DNA of 64,000 nucleotides from the NCBI GenBank assembly GCA_003260075.1, contig QLIY01000736.1:1-64000 (forward strand), read 5' to 3'. A program made the position numbers and the translations under genes. Positions 10,549 through 22,411 of this stretch are shown piece by piece; the stretch's first letter is position 1; each line of letters opens with the position of its first letter. A model generated the notes under the pieces. It was not told the origin of the DNA. It searched no databases and saw only the letters and a list, made by a program, of their open reading frames with translations. This DNA is from Phallusia mammillata. Its lineage: Eukaryota > Chordata > Ascidiacea > Phlebobranchia > Ascidiidae.

Positions 10549-11774
10549 ATGTCTCCACCTTCCACTAGTCCGGAGCACCGCAGTCCGATGGTGGAGAGAG
10601 AAGAACTTTATCCTCACAACGATCCACACCTGACAGCGTTTTCACCCAGACCCGAAACTCGACTCGCTACAGCGAAAAGTCCAACCACGGATACGAAGAT
10701 TTGTTTGAACCACAAGTAAGGAAATGTTTAGCTTTAGCATTCAACCCCATAAAGAAAACAAAACAGAAGGATAATACGCCATCACTGTTCGTGTGATTTC
10801 TTTTATTTTTTATTACGTTTTTTTACCCCGGATTGCAATTTGCTTTCAATGAGCGTTATTAAGAAACTTTTATCGTTTTAAAGTTTTAGATTTAATGTAA
10901 ACAACATTTGGAATTTAGCTACGGTTAGACCAAGATTTGAACCCTCAACCTTTCGAGTTTAAATGCTTACTATTCAAACCACCAAACATGGAACCACATA
11001 TGGGAAACAAAACAAAAGGAAAATACTGTTTTTGTATTTATTTCATTCCTTGTTGGATTTAACAGTAATGTATTTTGCTCCTAATGAGTCCGCCGTCGAT
11101 TTTCGAACCTTGTTGAGAAACTAATAAATAACTCAAGTTTTGGCTTTAAATGGGTTTAAAATTTAAATATAGCAAGTTAAGATTTCAGATAAAGTTTGAG
11201 CAAACGTAAAACCCCAAACCCTTCGTTATCAAAGTTGTATCGAGTCAAACCACAAATGTAATCACAACGCATAATTTATTGACCATATTCAAATAGAATA
11301 TGTATTTTCAGGTTACGAACATTTCGGGGGGGGGGGGGGGGGAATGTCGACAACCATAACAAGACATACGTGAAACTTAATACGTCTGTGAAAATTCTCC
11401 CTTATGTACTTGCTTTGGGGGGGGGGGAACCCTTGTACCCCGCTAACCCCGACCCCTGCTACAACGCCAACGTGTGGCGAAACTTCAGCAGTAGGGAAGG
11501 GTCACATTACAGCCCGGGGAGTCGGGGTACATCTGCCACCCTCGCCTCGATGGGGGGGGGGGTATAGCAAGTTAAGATTTCAGATAAAGTTTGAGCAAAA
11601 GTAAAACCCCAAACCCTTCGTTATCAAAGTTGTATCGAGCCAAACCACAAATGTAATCACAACGCACAATTTATTAACCTTATTCAAATAGAATATGCAT
11701 TTTCAGGTTACGAACATTTCGAAACGAGTCAACGATCATTTACCCCCTGGAGTCTTACCAGACTTGGGTTGACG

Positions 11775-11824
<50 letters not shown>

Positions 11825-14818
11825 TCTCGCATGGGCAATTTCACCTATGCACGCTTCATTAAGTACGGCGACATATTCCGCGACCCATTACGTAAGCAGA
11901 AGAAGATCACGTGGTCGGAGAAGGAACTCGAGGTGGTTACGTTATTGTGTTTGTGATAAAATTTCTGTGATCGGCTTAATTTTAACTTCTTAAGATTTTT
12001 TATTACAAATTTTTATGTGACGTTTTCACATGTGCAATGACGTCATTATTTGCATATGACGTCATAATACAGCTATTGGAAAACATAACATAACAAATTT
12101 GAATGACGATTTTCGGAACATTAGACTATGACATAAAACATAGCTTGATAGCAATTGTGATCTTTTTTAAAAAAATAGTGACTACAAAAAATAATGCAGT
12201 TACAAAATCGCTGTTGTCATCATCAGTGAATAACAATTATTTAAGGACGATTTTTTTGTTCATTTCCTAAACAGATTGGTTAGAAAAAAATCAACATTGT
12301 TTGCCGAGTTAGCTTCGGTTTGATATACATTTCCGGTTAAAATAGCCCGAGTGTTTGCAGAGTATGTAAAAAACTAGGCACGTCAACAAAGCAATGACTA
12401 AACAATGGGTTACTTGTGACGTACACAAGGTCAATTATTGTTGCATCTCGTGTAAAACATGTTGACAACATAACAAGACATGCGTGAAACTTAATACGTC
12501 TGTGAAAATTCTCCCTTATGTACTTGCTTTTATTCCCCTATTACGTTTCAATCAAGTTGACAAGTACGTCTGAAACACAAGCATGGCGGGATCAAAACGT
12601 AACTGATCGAAAAACAAATGCCACCTTAGATAAAAAATAGAAGAAATATAAACCGGGGCGCCATTTGTTTTTGGATGTACATTGTCTACGACAATACCAC
12701 AAAAACTACAATAAAAAATGAAAACCTAACAATGAAATGATGAACAACAATGAACTTGGAAACAATAGGCACTGCTGCTTTGAACCTTCAAAACATATAG
12801 AACTTGTTCATAGTGAACACAACTTAATCCGAAGGTTTCAACTAACTACGTTTGTTACAGTAATTCCTAGAACATTTCCACCCAGTCAAGTTATTGCCAC
12901 ATTGCGTCAAACTCACTCTCGGGTGACAAACGCTCCATAACACAGTGTAGCTAAAGTACGTTTAGTCCACCAATTATGCCCTTCACTCTTTTGCGCTCCA
13001 CAATGTTACGCAGCTATTTTCGGCCTAATTTTACTTTTAGAGCCACCTTCACCTCGACTGGTCCCAATATCGTCTCCCCCAGTCGTGTTTACCCATAATC
13101 AGTCAAATTTCATTTCTTATGAGCGTCCACCAAATAATGATTCATAATAGGGTACAGCTGCAGCGCGTTCAATCATTATCCACCAATTGTGCCCTCCACT
13201 GTTTTCACGTTGCGCAACTATTTCCACTTTGGTGATTGTTTTAAGGCTATTGTGTCAACATTGCCATCTGCTATAGAACCAATAGGCCTATGTTGTATGG
13301 TTGTTCTGGGAAATGTGATATTTGTGCAAATAAATAAAAACTGATCTTTGTTGATTCAGGAGATGCGGAGGATGAAGATGATGTCGGATGCGAGAGTTCC
13401 TCCTACAGATGACAAAGGGAGGATCCTTCCACCTCTTGCGTTTAGAAGATTAAAAGCTCAGGGAAGAATCCGACACCAACCGATGTCACTTGACAACAGG
13501 TTCGTGGGTTCGAATCCCAGTGAAGGTGGAATAAGTTTTTTTCAAATCTGGCCGATGTTTTTTTTATGACTGTAGAAGAAATATACGTTGAAAATCACGT
13601 CACAGATAGCATTGTGACTTCACACAGCGAAAAATGGTTTCGTCATAATTCCAGAAATAAAAGCAACACAAAACCGAGCCGATCTTGTTGGGAATCGAAC
13701 CAGCAACCTCGGTCACACAGAACGCTTGTGTTCATAACGCTTAATTTATGGCGTTCTACTATCAAAGAAGGTGCTCACCTCAAAAACACGACTGACGTAG
13801 TTAAAAACGTCACATGTAGCGTAACTACTTGAAATCACCGTGACCTCGATTTATCATTGTGACGTCATACACAGGTACGAGAACCCTCCCCAGCGCATGG
13901 ACGCGTCACGTGATCAACATTCCGATACCGCGTCACTGGCATCGCGAAACACCAGTCTACGTCACAAAGGCCTATTGTGGAAGTTCTCGTATAAGATGAA
14001 TAATCCCGAATACGACAGGGTGAGATTGTGACCTAATAATACCGTGGTTTTTGGAAGTCGTTTAGGAGTCCAACAAGTCAGGGAGAATTGAATTCGATTT
14101 TGAATACACCAAACTGGGGTTTCAACATTAAAATGTAAATAAAAAACAATAAGAAATTAAAAAAATATTCAGGAAGTTTTGGGGGTAAAAGCTTTGCCAG
14201 AAACCCACAAAACCCAATGTAAAAAAGCACATGGTAATAATTTTTTTCACATTTAAATGTAAAAAAAGAAACAGAAATTAAAATATACATTTGAAAAGTT
14301 TTGGTGGCAACAGATTTTTTATTTCTGCCATATTCCCCACAGAACCCTTTGCAAAAAACAAAACAAGTCCATGGTAATGATTTCAGCCAGCGGTGGGATT
14401 CAATTTTTTTGTCAGCCGGTTCTATCACGAAAGTCATATTTTTCAGCCGGTTCTGTTGCAAAAAGTCCATTGACAGTTCAGCCGATTCTGTTACAAAAAT
14501 CCATTGACAGTAACCAGTAATGCTAACCAGTCGGTTTTGTTACAAAAAGTCCATTGACAGTAACCAGTAATGCTAACCGGTTCGCTGATCTCGAAATTTC
14601 GTGAGACGGTTCTAGAACCAGTACAAACCAGCTGAATTCCACCACTGGTTTCAGTCAACCCCCTGTTAATAGATACAGCAGTTGCAATATTGTATGATGG
14701 ATTTTTTTTTCAGGTTGTTGAAGCACAGAAGGAAAAAGAACGGTGGAGGAAAGAAAACACAAGAATACGCGGAATCAGAAAACAAGCTCTTCAACAGGAA
14801 CTACTTGCCTCATATTGA
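10549..14818 (+). CDS. Unrecognised multi-exon protein, middle exon broken by gaps
   Basis: I do not recognise this protein. Exons 10549-10715, 11707-11932 (interrupted by G 11776-11819), 13360-13499, 13875-14019 and 14714-14818 are joined in compatible phases by GT/AG sites. It starts MSPPSTSPEHRSP, continues TFRNESTIIYPLESYQTWVDA, then FTYARFIKYGDIFRDPLRKQ, then RILPPLAFRRLKAQGRIRHQ, and ends in a basic coiled-coil-like tail (VVEAQKEKERWRKENTR ... QELLASY). An open fragment at 11424-11551, lying between two placeholders and reading YNANVWRNFSSREG, fits the missing part of exon 2. It is basic, with no signal peptide or membrane segment. The composition recalls small ciliary or sperm microtubule-associated proteins, but that is only an impression. 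AATAAA lies at 15046-15051. Confidence 0.72.
11158..11776 (+). repeat. Gap-riddled intron/exon region of the 10549 gene
   Basis: tagcaagttaagatttcaga ... ttacgaacatttcg occurs at 11168-11325 and 11563-11721, so the start of exon 2 is present twice. Placeholders lie at 11326-11342, 11417-11427 and 11552-11562, plus the 44-G run. An isolated segment near 11343-11416 also recurs at 12460-12530. The order of these contigs is doubtful. Confidence 0.8.
12966..13228. repeat. Diverged direct repeat in intron
   Basis: tccaccaattatgcccttca ... tacgcagctatttt (12967-13021) and tccaccaattgtgccctcca ... gcgcaactatttcc (13179-13226) are imperfect direct repeats about 210 bases apart. They have no placeholder between them and are not explained by gap duplication. 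Possibly two fragments of one element. Confidence 0.45.
14388..14647. mobile_element. hAT-like MITE, family A copy 3
   Basis: Starts CAGCGGTGGGATTCAATTTT and ends GAATTCCACCACTG. Flanks atttcagc and gtttcagt match at 6 of 8 positions. Located in the last intron of the 10549-14818 gene, just upstream of its final acceptor. Confidence 0.85.
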
Positions 14819-15357
14819 ACACAAATATATTTTACATCACTGCAATTATATGTGTGTGTGTGTGGAATGTTGAAACAGAGTCACCACACAAAAAACAAGC
14901 GTGGTTAGGACATGAAATATAAATATTTATTTACAAATTTTACATAAGTTGAATAGTCATTCAAGGAATCAAGCAAATTAGTCAAACTGTGTCATTCACC
15001 GGATAAACATACCACCTAAACAATATGGGATACTAGACGAAATACAATAAACGTCTTGTATACTATTTTAGTCATTTTTACTATGAATAACATTTTATGA
15101 AAGAAACTACTGCACAAAAAATGAATCTAGAGGATTTAACTAATCTTTTGTTATATATTGGATAGCGGTTATACACTGATGAAAAAGTTCTTCCAAAAAA
15201 ACAACACATTATAATTTACAACACCACTTTTACCCAACAATATTCTACAGTAATATTGCCTCGATTTCTTTCTACTTGGAAAATATCACAAGACATAAAT
15301 AGCTGCCTTAAAGAAAGCATGTTTACTAAGTGCTAAAATTAAAATCACTTTTCAAAT
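14819..15357. other. Convergent 3' regions, no gene
   Basis: Between the stop of the 10549-14818 gene and the stop of UBE2J2. The plus-strand AATAAA at 15046-15051 lies beyond the minus-strand AATAAA (plus TTTATT at 14926-14931), so the two 3' UTRs may overlap. Nothing else is seen. Confidence 0.5.
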
Positions 15358-17058
15358 TCAGTTCTGTGATTTTAATATATTGTTTACAACCAATCCGAAT
15401 GCAGCAACTGCTATAAGTATAAACACGTTGCTCAGTCCTCTATTTGCTTCGGGGTTTGCCAATTGTGGGGCTTGTTGGGCATTTTCTGGGGCAATTGCAT
15501 CAGTTTTTGACTTCACCGCTTCCTGAAGAGAAGCTTGCCCTCTTAAAGTTTCAGATAATTTTTCTTTCATTTCTTTTACAATTTCAGGAAATAGTTCACA
15601 GAAAGTGTCGTTCTTTAGGTTGAAAGTGTGGCTACAACTTGCCAGGTTCTGTTTTGTCAAAACCGAGGATTCAACCGACCCCAGTGTGGGTGTTTCCTCC
15701 ACCATAAAACTCAACAGACCAGTTAAGATAGTCGTCACCGACCATGCAGGATTCCATGTGTCCGGATGGAAGTCGCTTATCGATAAACATAATCTCTGAT
15801 TGCACTTGAACCTTCCATTGGGGGTGATCATGTAAATTGCCGGGGGTCGGAATGGAAATTCCCTGGGGAAAACTAACTTACCGTGATAGTAACCACCAAA
15901 ATATGGGGTGTCCTCTGGTCCTCTGACCTACAAAAATCAAAGTAGTAAAATGTCAAAAAATCAAAATTTAGCAATATATTGCAGATGGTCAGTTTTTTGC
16001 AAAGTACAATTAGCTTCTGCACAGTTTTGTATTTTGTAGCCAAACCCTGACATGAACGTGTAAACAGCAACAAAACATGGCAATCCATGTACAATAAAAT
16101 CGACAGTGTAAATACTGGAAAACAGTTGTGGTGGAAATAAAATTAAGCACAAAATATACGACTGTAAAATTGCAAACACCAAAGCGAAACATGTAGCAGA
16201 CATCAAATGATGAATTCATCTTCCAGTTCCAAATAAATGAGACAATCATGGTTGGATCAAGAAATATTGGCCAGCGTAGAATCACCATAAATTTATCATA
16301 TTTACATGTCAAAATCAATCCTTCTGTGTATTTAATTAAAAATACACAATATATGTTAAGACTTAGATTAGTACAAACAAAAAGGGGGGGGGGACTTATC
16401 GACAAACATAATCTCTGATTGCACTTGAACCTTCCATTTGGGGTGATCATGTAAATTGCCGGGGGTCGGAATGGAAATTCTCGGGGGAAAACTAACTTAC
16501 CGTGATAGTAACCACCAAAATATGGGGTGTCCTCTGGTCCTCTGACCTACAAAAAGTAGTAAAATGTCAAAAAATCAAAATTTAGTAATATATTGCAGAT
16601 CAGTTTTCTGAAAAAGTACAATTAGCTTCTGCACAGGTTTGTATTTTGAAGCCAAATCCTGACATGAACCTGTAAACAGCAACAAAACAAACACAATAAA
16701 ATCGATAGTGTATATACTGGAAAACAGTTGTGGTTGAAATAAACATCAATATTCCAAATTTATTGTACAAAAAACATTTCAAGCAGAAAGCCAAGAACAA
16801 AGACTTTGGCACAAGTACGACTGTAAAATTGCAAACACCAATACAATATTCAAGACAAGCAATACATTAGGCAGACATCAAATGATGATTTCATCTTCTA
16901 GTTCCAAATTAATGAGACAATCATGGTTGGATCAAGTATCATTGGCCAGTGTAGAATCATCATAAATTTATCATGTTTACATGGTAAAATCAATCCTTCT
17001 GTGTATTTAGTTAAAAATACACAATATATGTTAAGACTTAGATTAGTACAAACAAAAA

Positions 17059-17134
<76 letters not shown>

Positions 17135-17630
17135 TATCTAGTTACAATTTCTAATAACACTTAAAAGCTTAGGTGGTAACTGTCTATTAGATATATCTAA
17201 TAGATTTTCTGTTCTATAGAATATAAGTTTTCTGAAACCAAAACTGCAATTTATAAATTACTTTAGAAATTTTATCAAGAAATAATTTTGTACAGTTGCC
17301 ACTCACGGGGGGGGGGCTAACTGGTTTGTTTAATGCTAATATATCTAGCTACAAACTCTAATAACACTTAAAAGCTTAGGTGGTAACTGTCTATTAGATA
17401 AAATATATGTTTTCTTCAACCAAAAACTGCAATTTATAAACTACTTTAGAAATTTTATCAAGAAATAATTTTGTACAGTTGCCACTCACCACATAATGCC
17501 ATTCCAATATGTTAGAGGGGAGAGGTTCTGCTGTCACATATGGAACCGGGTCCCGTTTCAATCGAATATAATCCTGTTTTAATCTTTGTGTTGCCGTTAA
17601 TGGAACTTTATGCACAACTTTTCTTGACAT
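15358..17630 (-). CDS. UBE2J2: Ubiquitin-conjugating enzyme E2 J2, tail-anchored (UBC6-like)
   Basis: ER-membrane E2 that transfers ubiquitin in ER-associated degradation. Exons 17490-17630 and 15358-15927 join in phase 0 at EWHYV to VRGPED, giving 236 residues (human about 259). Visible parts: [20 protein letters not shown] at the N-terminus; [16 protein letters not shown] with catalytic Cys94, the same position as in human; the J-class [11 protein letters not shown] after it in place of the usual HPN; and a C-terminal hydrophobic anchor ([14 protein letters not shown], last 25 residues) ending KSQN. The start ATG matches the family N-terminus. The intron is swollen by gap duplications that repeat the 5' half of exon 2 (16394-16560). 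Minus-strand AATAAA corresponds to plus TTTATT at 14926-14931. It is divergent from RPL27A, 442 bases away. Confidence 0.93.
15770..17340. repeat. Gap-flanked allelic copies around UBE2J2 exons
   Basis: Bases 16394-16930 repeat 15775-16260 (exon 2 start and intron) after 10 G at 16384-16393. The stretch ending gattagtacaaacaaaaa occurs at 16384 and again at 17058, before a 75-G run (17059-17133). 17134-17290 repeats 17337-17490. The truncated exon copy ends in glycine/proline nonsense created by the G run. Confidence 0.8.
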
Positions 17631-18072
17631 TACGCTGATTCCTAAAACTGGAAAGTTTGGGCAAAAAAGTTTGGATGGTTACAAGTATTTGTTGAGTTAA
17701 AAAAATATGCCAAGCAAGTTTCTTTTTTCTAGTAAATTCCTTTTTACTAGTACTTCACAAAATCAAGGACAAAATTTCGTTCCTGTTTCACCATCCGGGG
17801 ATTTACCGAAATTCTGTATTTTTTTAAACAGGGAATCAATTAAAGCACTTTCCAGTAAGCTTAACCTTGTCTTTGGTATTTAACAACAACAAAAGATATT
17901 TGTTTTCGTGTATTTAAAAATATTCTGATTCCCCTGCCTTTTCTAAATTGTAATTACCGTACATTCATATTTCGCTTGCTGAATATATTCGACCTTAATT
18001 CCCGAACCGTTGTGAATTTTGCTACTGTGGCGTCACGCAACTCCAAATATTTCTTTTTCGAGTCCAGTCAAA
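17631..18072. promoter_or_regulatory. Shared divergent promoter region UBE2J2 / RPL27A, with 5' TOP-like tract
   Basis: The 442 bases between the two start codons must hold both promoters. CTTTTTC at 18053-18059, 14 bases before the RPL27A ATG, resembles the 5' terminal oligopyrimidine start used by ribosomal-protein mRNAs for mTOR-dependent translation. No TATA box is obvious. The TOP assignment depends on the unmapped cap site. Confidence 0.5.
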
Positions 18073-19590
<1,518 letters not shown>

Positions 19591-19837
19591 ATCAAATAAA
19601 CATGCTAAAACACTTTGCAGTGTGGGCGTTGCTCGGTAGTGTGTGTTGGACACAGGACACCAGATTAGGTTGAGGTATTTGGGGATAGATTACCATTTAC
19701 AAAAGGGTTTGGGGTAAGAATAAGAACATCAGGGCTGACATACCTCTCGTACTTCATGTCAATTAAAAGCGAATTTGTATGTTCGGATCAAAATAAATAC
19801 CAAATCATAACTGGGATCAGCCATGAAATAAATGTGG

Positions 19838-19960
19838 GTTCGAATCCCACCGCAGGCTAGATATTTCTAGTTTACACTCTGCCATATGGGAATGCTTGGA
19901 GACAGGCTGATTCGGAATAACACTTCATTGAGTCTGGTGTACTATGATTCATATAACTAG
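19838..19960 (+). mobile_element. SINE, family S1 with tRNA-like B box
   Basis: GTGGGTTCGAATCCCACCGC (B box and T arm) is followed by a body containing GCCATATGGGAATGCTTGGA, AGGCTGATTCGGAATAACAC and GAGTCTGGTGTACTATGATT. The same body is present on the minus strand at 56820-56940 and in part at 4265-4335 and 45640-45715. The interval 19601-20257 otherwise contains no gene that I can support. Confidence 0.65.
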
Positions 19961-20257
19961 CAACAAGGCAAAGTGAAACTGATCTGCTGAGGAAAATGTT
20001 AATCAAAAGTAAACTAAGTAAAAAACATTAAGTTTATTTGGAGAGAAAAGTATTAGTAAAACACACTGCAGAAAATCCTGCACAGCTTTGTCCACATGTG
20101 TTCAGAATACAAAACGAATTTCCTAACATACTACGAAGCAGAAATAAATCAACAAAATAGGAATGCTCAAACTGAAAAAGAATTGGTTTGTTGAAATTTG
20201 AGTTGAATCGATTTAATAAAGTGTATTTGTACCGGTCAATTACCAATATAAAGGATT

Positions 20258-22411
20258 TTATGTGGGAGGTTTTTCTGTCGTAGGGCTGTGTTTCAAAACA
20301 ATTGGTACAGAAATCTTTTTCACCGCATTTATAGACACCAGTCGGTCACCACTAGAGGCGCTAGTTGTTTTAACAACAGGATTGCCAATAACTCGAGGTA
20401 ACACTAACGTCACCCGCTTCTTTAAAGCTGGATCTGTGACTGGTTCATGTTTTTTTCCAACGGTTTCGACCTCGTTTGAATTTTCCACTTTCTGAGGCTT
20501 CTCCATGACTGCATGAGCTAAGGTTTGTACACTAGGTGGAATCACAGGAGTGTAAGCTGTCCGTACGTTGAGTATTTTACTACCACAGCTTGCTGTAACC
20601 TTTACCGGTTGTGAAATAGTCGTTATTATTTTCTCTGGTTGTTTTGCAGCGATCCTTGGCATAATCTTTCGTTCTTGTGGTTGAGTATCTTTCAATTTAA
20701 TTTGTGAAGTGGAAATAGTAATCGGCCATATTGTTTTTGCGACGGCAACTTTAGCTCCTATGTGAGTGGTTTCTGTGTTTGTTGATACGACTGCATCAGA
20801 GCAGCCTGCCACATCCACTGGTGGTTGATCATCATCATGGAGCTTGTCATCTTCGCAAGGATCACATTTCTCATCACAAACGTTTACAGCAGGAGTGTTT
20901 TTTTCATCACTTGGTGGCACCGTGTTTATGTCAGAAACATTTTCAGTGTTTGTGTTGGACTGCGCTTTAGAATCATCACTTGAGGGAGATTTAATAATTT
21001 GTTGGGAGATCACAGCATCTTGACTTCCACAAGGTGGCAGCATTCCAACTCTGCCATGGGAGGGAGCTATATAGGTACTGGATGCCACTTTTTGTTCACT
21101 AGTTGGTGCTATAGTGTCCGATTTCTTGGCTGTAATATCATGTTGAACCTCAGGTGTGTCATTACCACTGGGTGGCAGTATTTCACACTCTTCACTTTTC
21201 ATGTTTTCACTCTTAACAGTAGAGGGGGCTGTTGCAAGCTCACTAACACTCGAAACATCTACCGATCTGCTAGGTTCACCACTTAAGGGCGCTGTTGTCA
21301 TATCAGTGTTGGTTGATTCACTCGGTGGGGCACATGGCTTGCTAGGTGGCGCTATATTACATTCATCAACATCAGTAATGCTTGCAGAGGGATCTTCAGC
21401 GGTCAGGTTCGATTCACTTGATTTCAGATTAATTGAGGTTTCTGTTGATTGTTTGTCTGATGTGCTCGATATTGTGTTTGTCCCAACTGAAGGTGTCTGA
21501 GAAGTGGTTGTGACATCACAATCGTCCGACTGAGCATCTACAGATGGATTCGCACCGCTGGTTTCAGAGGAACAGGTTATGGTAGGTTTTGGTGATGTTG
21601 CAATACTAGGTAGCAGAGCTGCATTCTGAACACTTGAGGGCATAGTCTGAGATGTTGCAATAGAAGTAATAACTTCAGCAGTGCTGTCAACTGATGCTTC
21701 AATTTGATCCACAGATGGTAATATTTGTTTGGGTTCCACGCAGAGTGAAGGTTTAGTTGTAACACTAGATGGGGCAACTATGGGGTCATTTGAGGTCAGA
21801 GAGACATCTAGTGTTGGTTTTGTGGAGTTTTTCTCGGATACTGCTTCGTCAGTTTTATTCGTTTGGTTTTTTGTACTTTCGCTGTTTTCCGATTTTCTTT
21901 TCACAGTTGCTGATGCAGGGTTTGCTTTCTCTTTCGGGTTTTGGTTGTTTTTAGTTTTCAGCAGTTGTTTGATGCTCGTCAGTGTCCTAGTTCCACCTCC
22001 TAATACCTGTTTGTCATAATTCACTTTGAATGTCGCGGGTAAGTTGTCATTTGAAGTGCTGAGTTGTGAATACAAGCGGATGATCGAGGGGAGACTGGTT
22101 TTGTCCACGTTGTGACTTTCCACTGAGGGTTGAGGTTCATTCTTCCTGTTCCTCGACTCCTGAACAACCACCGGCATGTTGAAACTCCCTCCGGTGGATG
22201 ATACCTTTGCATCGGGAGTATCTGTCGTCATGGCAACATCAGCAGGCTCTTCATTTGTGAGGTCGACCACGTCATCTTCATCAGATGAAGAGCTGCTGTG
22301 ATGAGGTGGTACTGATCCCCGCTTCAGCCCGTTCGTTCTCATCGATGCTCGCTTCTTGTTTCGTATCAAGCGACGCCGTCGGGTATTCTCCAGTCTTCGT
22401 TGCAGGGACAT
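20258..22411 (-). CDS. PHF14: PHF14 terminal exon: disordered Ser/Thr/Pro-rich tail
   Basis: A single open exon of 717 codons plus stop (the stop codon is within 20258-20260). It joins in phase 0 after EKFSHLFD. The first 25 residues are strongly basic (QRRLENTRRRRLIRNKKRAS). They are followed by a Ser run and acidic patch (SSSSSDEDDVVDLTNEEP), then a low-complexity tail with recurrent APPS, LPPS and VPPS blocks and no Cys/His fingers. VVDLTNEE resembles a SUMO-interacting core (VVDLT next to acids), an inference only. Vertebrate PHF14 ends soon after its last PHD. The ATG at 22411 could also mark an internal start, but the splice acceptor and phase favour continuity. Confidence 0.75.
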   Translation of the reverse strand: MSLQRRLENTRRRRLIRNKKRASMRTNGLKRGSVPPHHSSSSSDEDDVVDLTNEEPADVAMTTDTPDAKVSSTGGSFNMPVVVQESRNRKNEPQPSVESHNVDKTSLPSIIRLYSQLSTSNDNLPATFKVNYDKQVLGGGTRTLTSIKQLLKTKNNQNPKEKANPASATVKRKSENSESTKNQTNKTDEAVSEKNSTKPTLDVSLTSNDPIVAPSSVTTKPSLCVEPKQILPSVDQIEASVDSTAEVITSIATSQTMPSSVQNAALLPSIATSPKPTITCSSETSGANPSVDAQSDDCDVTTTSQTPSVGTNTISSTSDKQSTETSINLKSSESNLTAEDPSASITDVDECNIAPPSKPCAPPSESTNTDMTTAPLSGEPSRSVDVSSVSELATAPSTVKSENMKSEECEILPPSGNDTPEVQHDITAKKSDTIAPTSEQKVASSTYIAPSHGRVGMLPPCGSQDAVISQQIIKSPSSDDSKAQSNTNTENVSDINTVPPSDEKNTPAVNVCDEKCDPCEDDKLHDDDQPPVDVAGCSDAVVSTNTETTHIGAKVAVAKTIWPITISTSQIKLKDTQPQERKIMPRIAAKQPEKIITTISQPVKVTASCGSKILNVRTAYTPVIPPSVQTLAHAVMEKPQKVENSNEVETVGKKHEPVTDPALKKRVTLVLPRVIGNPVVKTTSASSGDRLVSINAVKKISVPIVLKHSPTTEKPPT

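Noticed and set aside
13490-13530. tRNA gene suggested by GTGGGTTCGAATCCCA
   Set aside because: Only a B-box/T-arm-like motif is present, with no A box or acceptor pairing upstream. It is more likely a SINE remnant.
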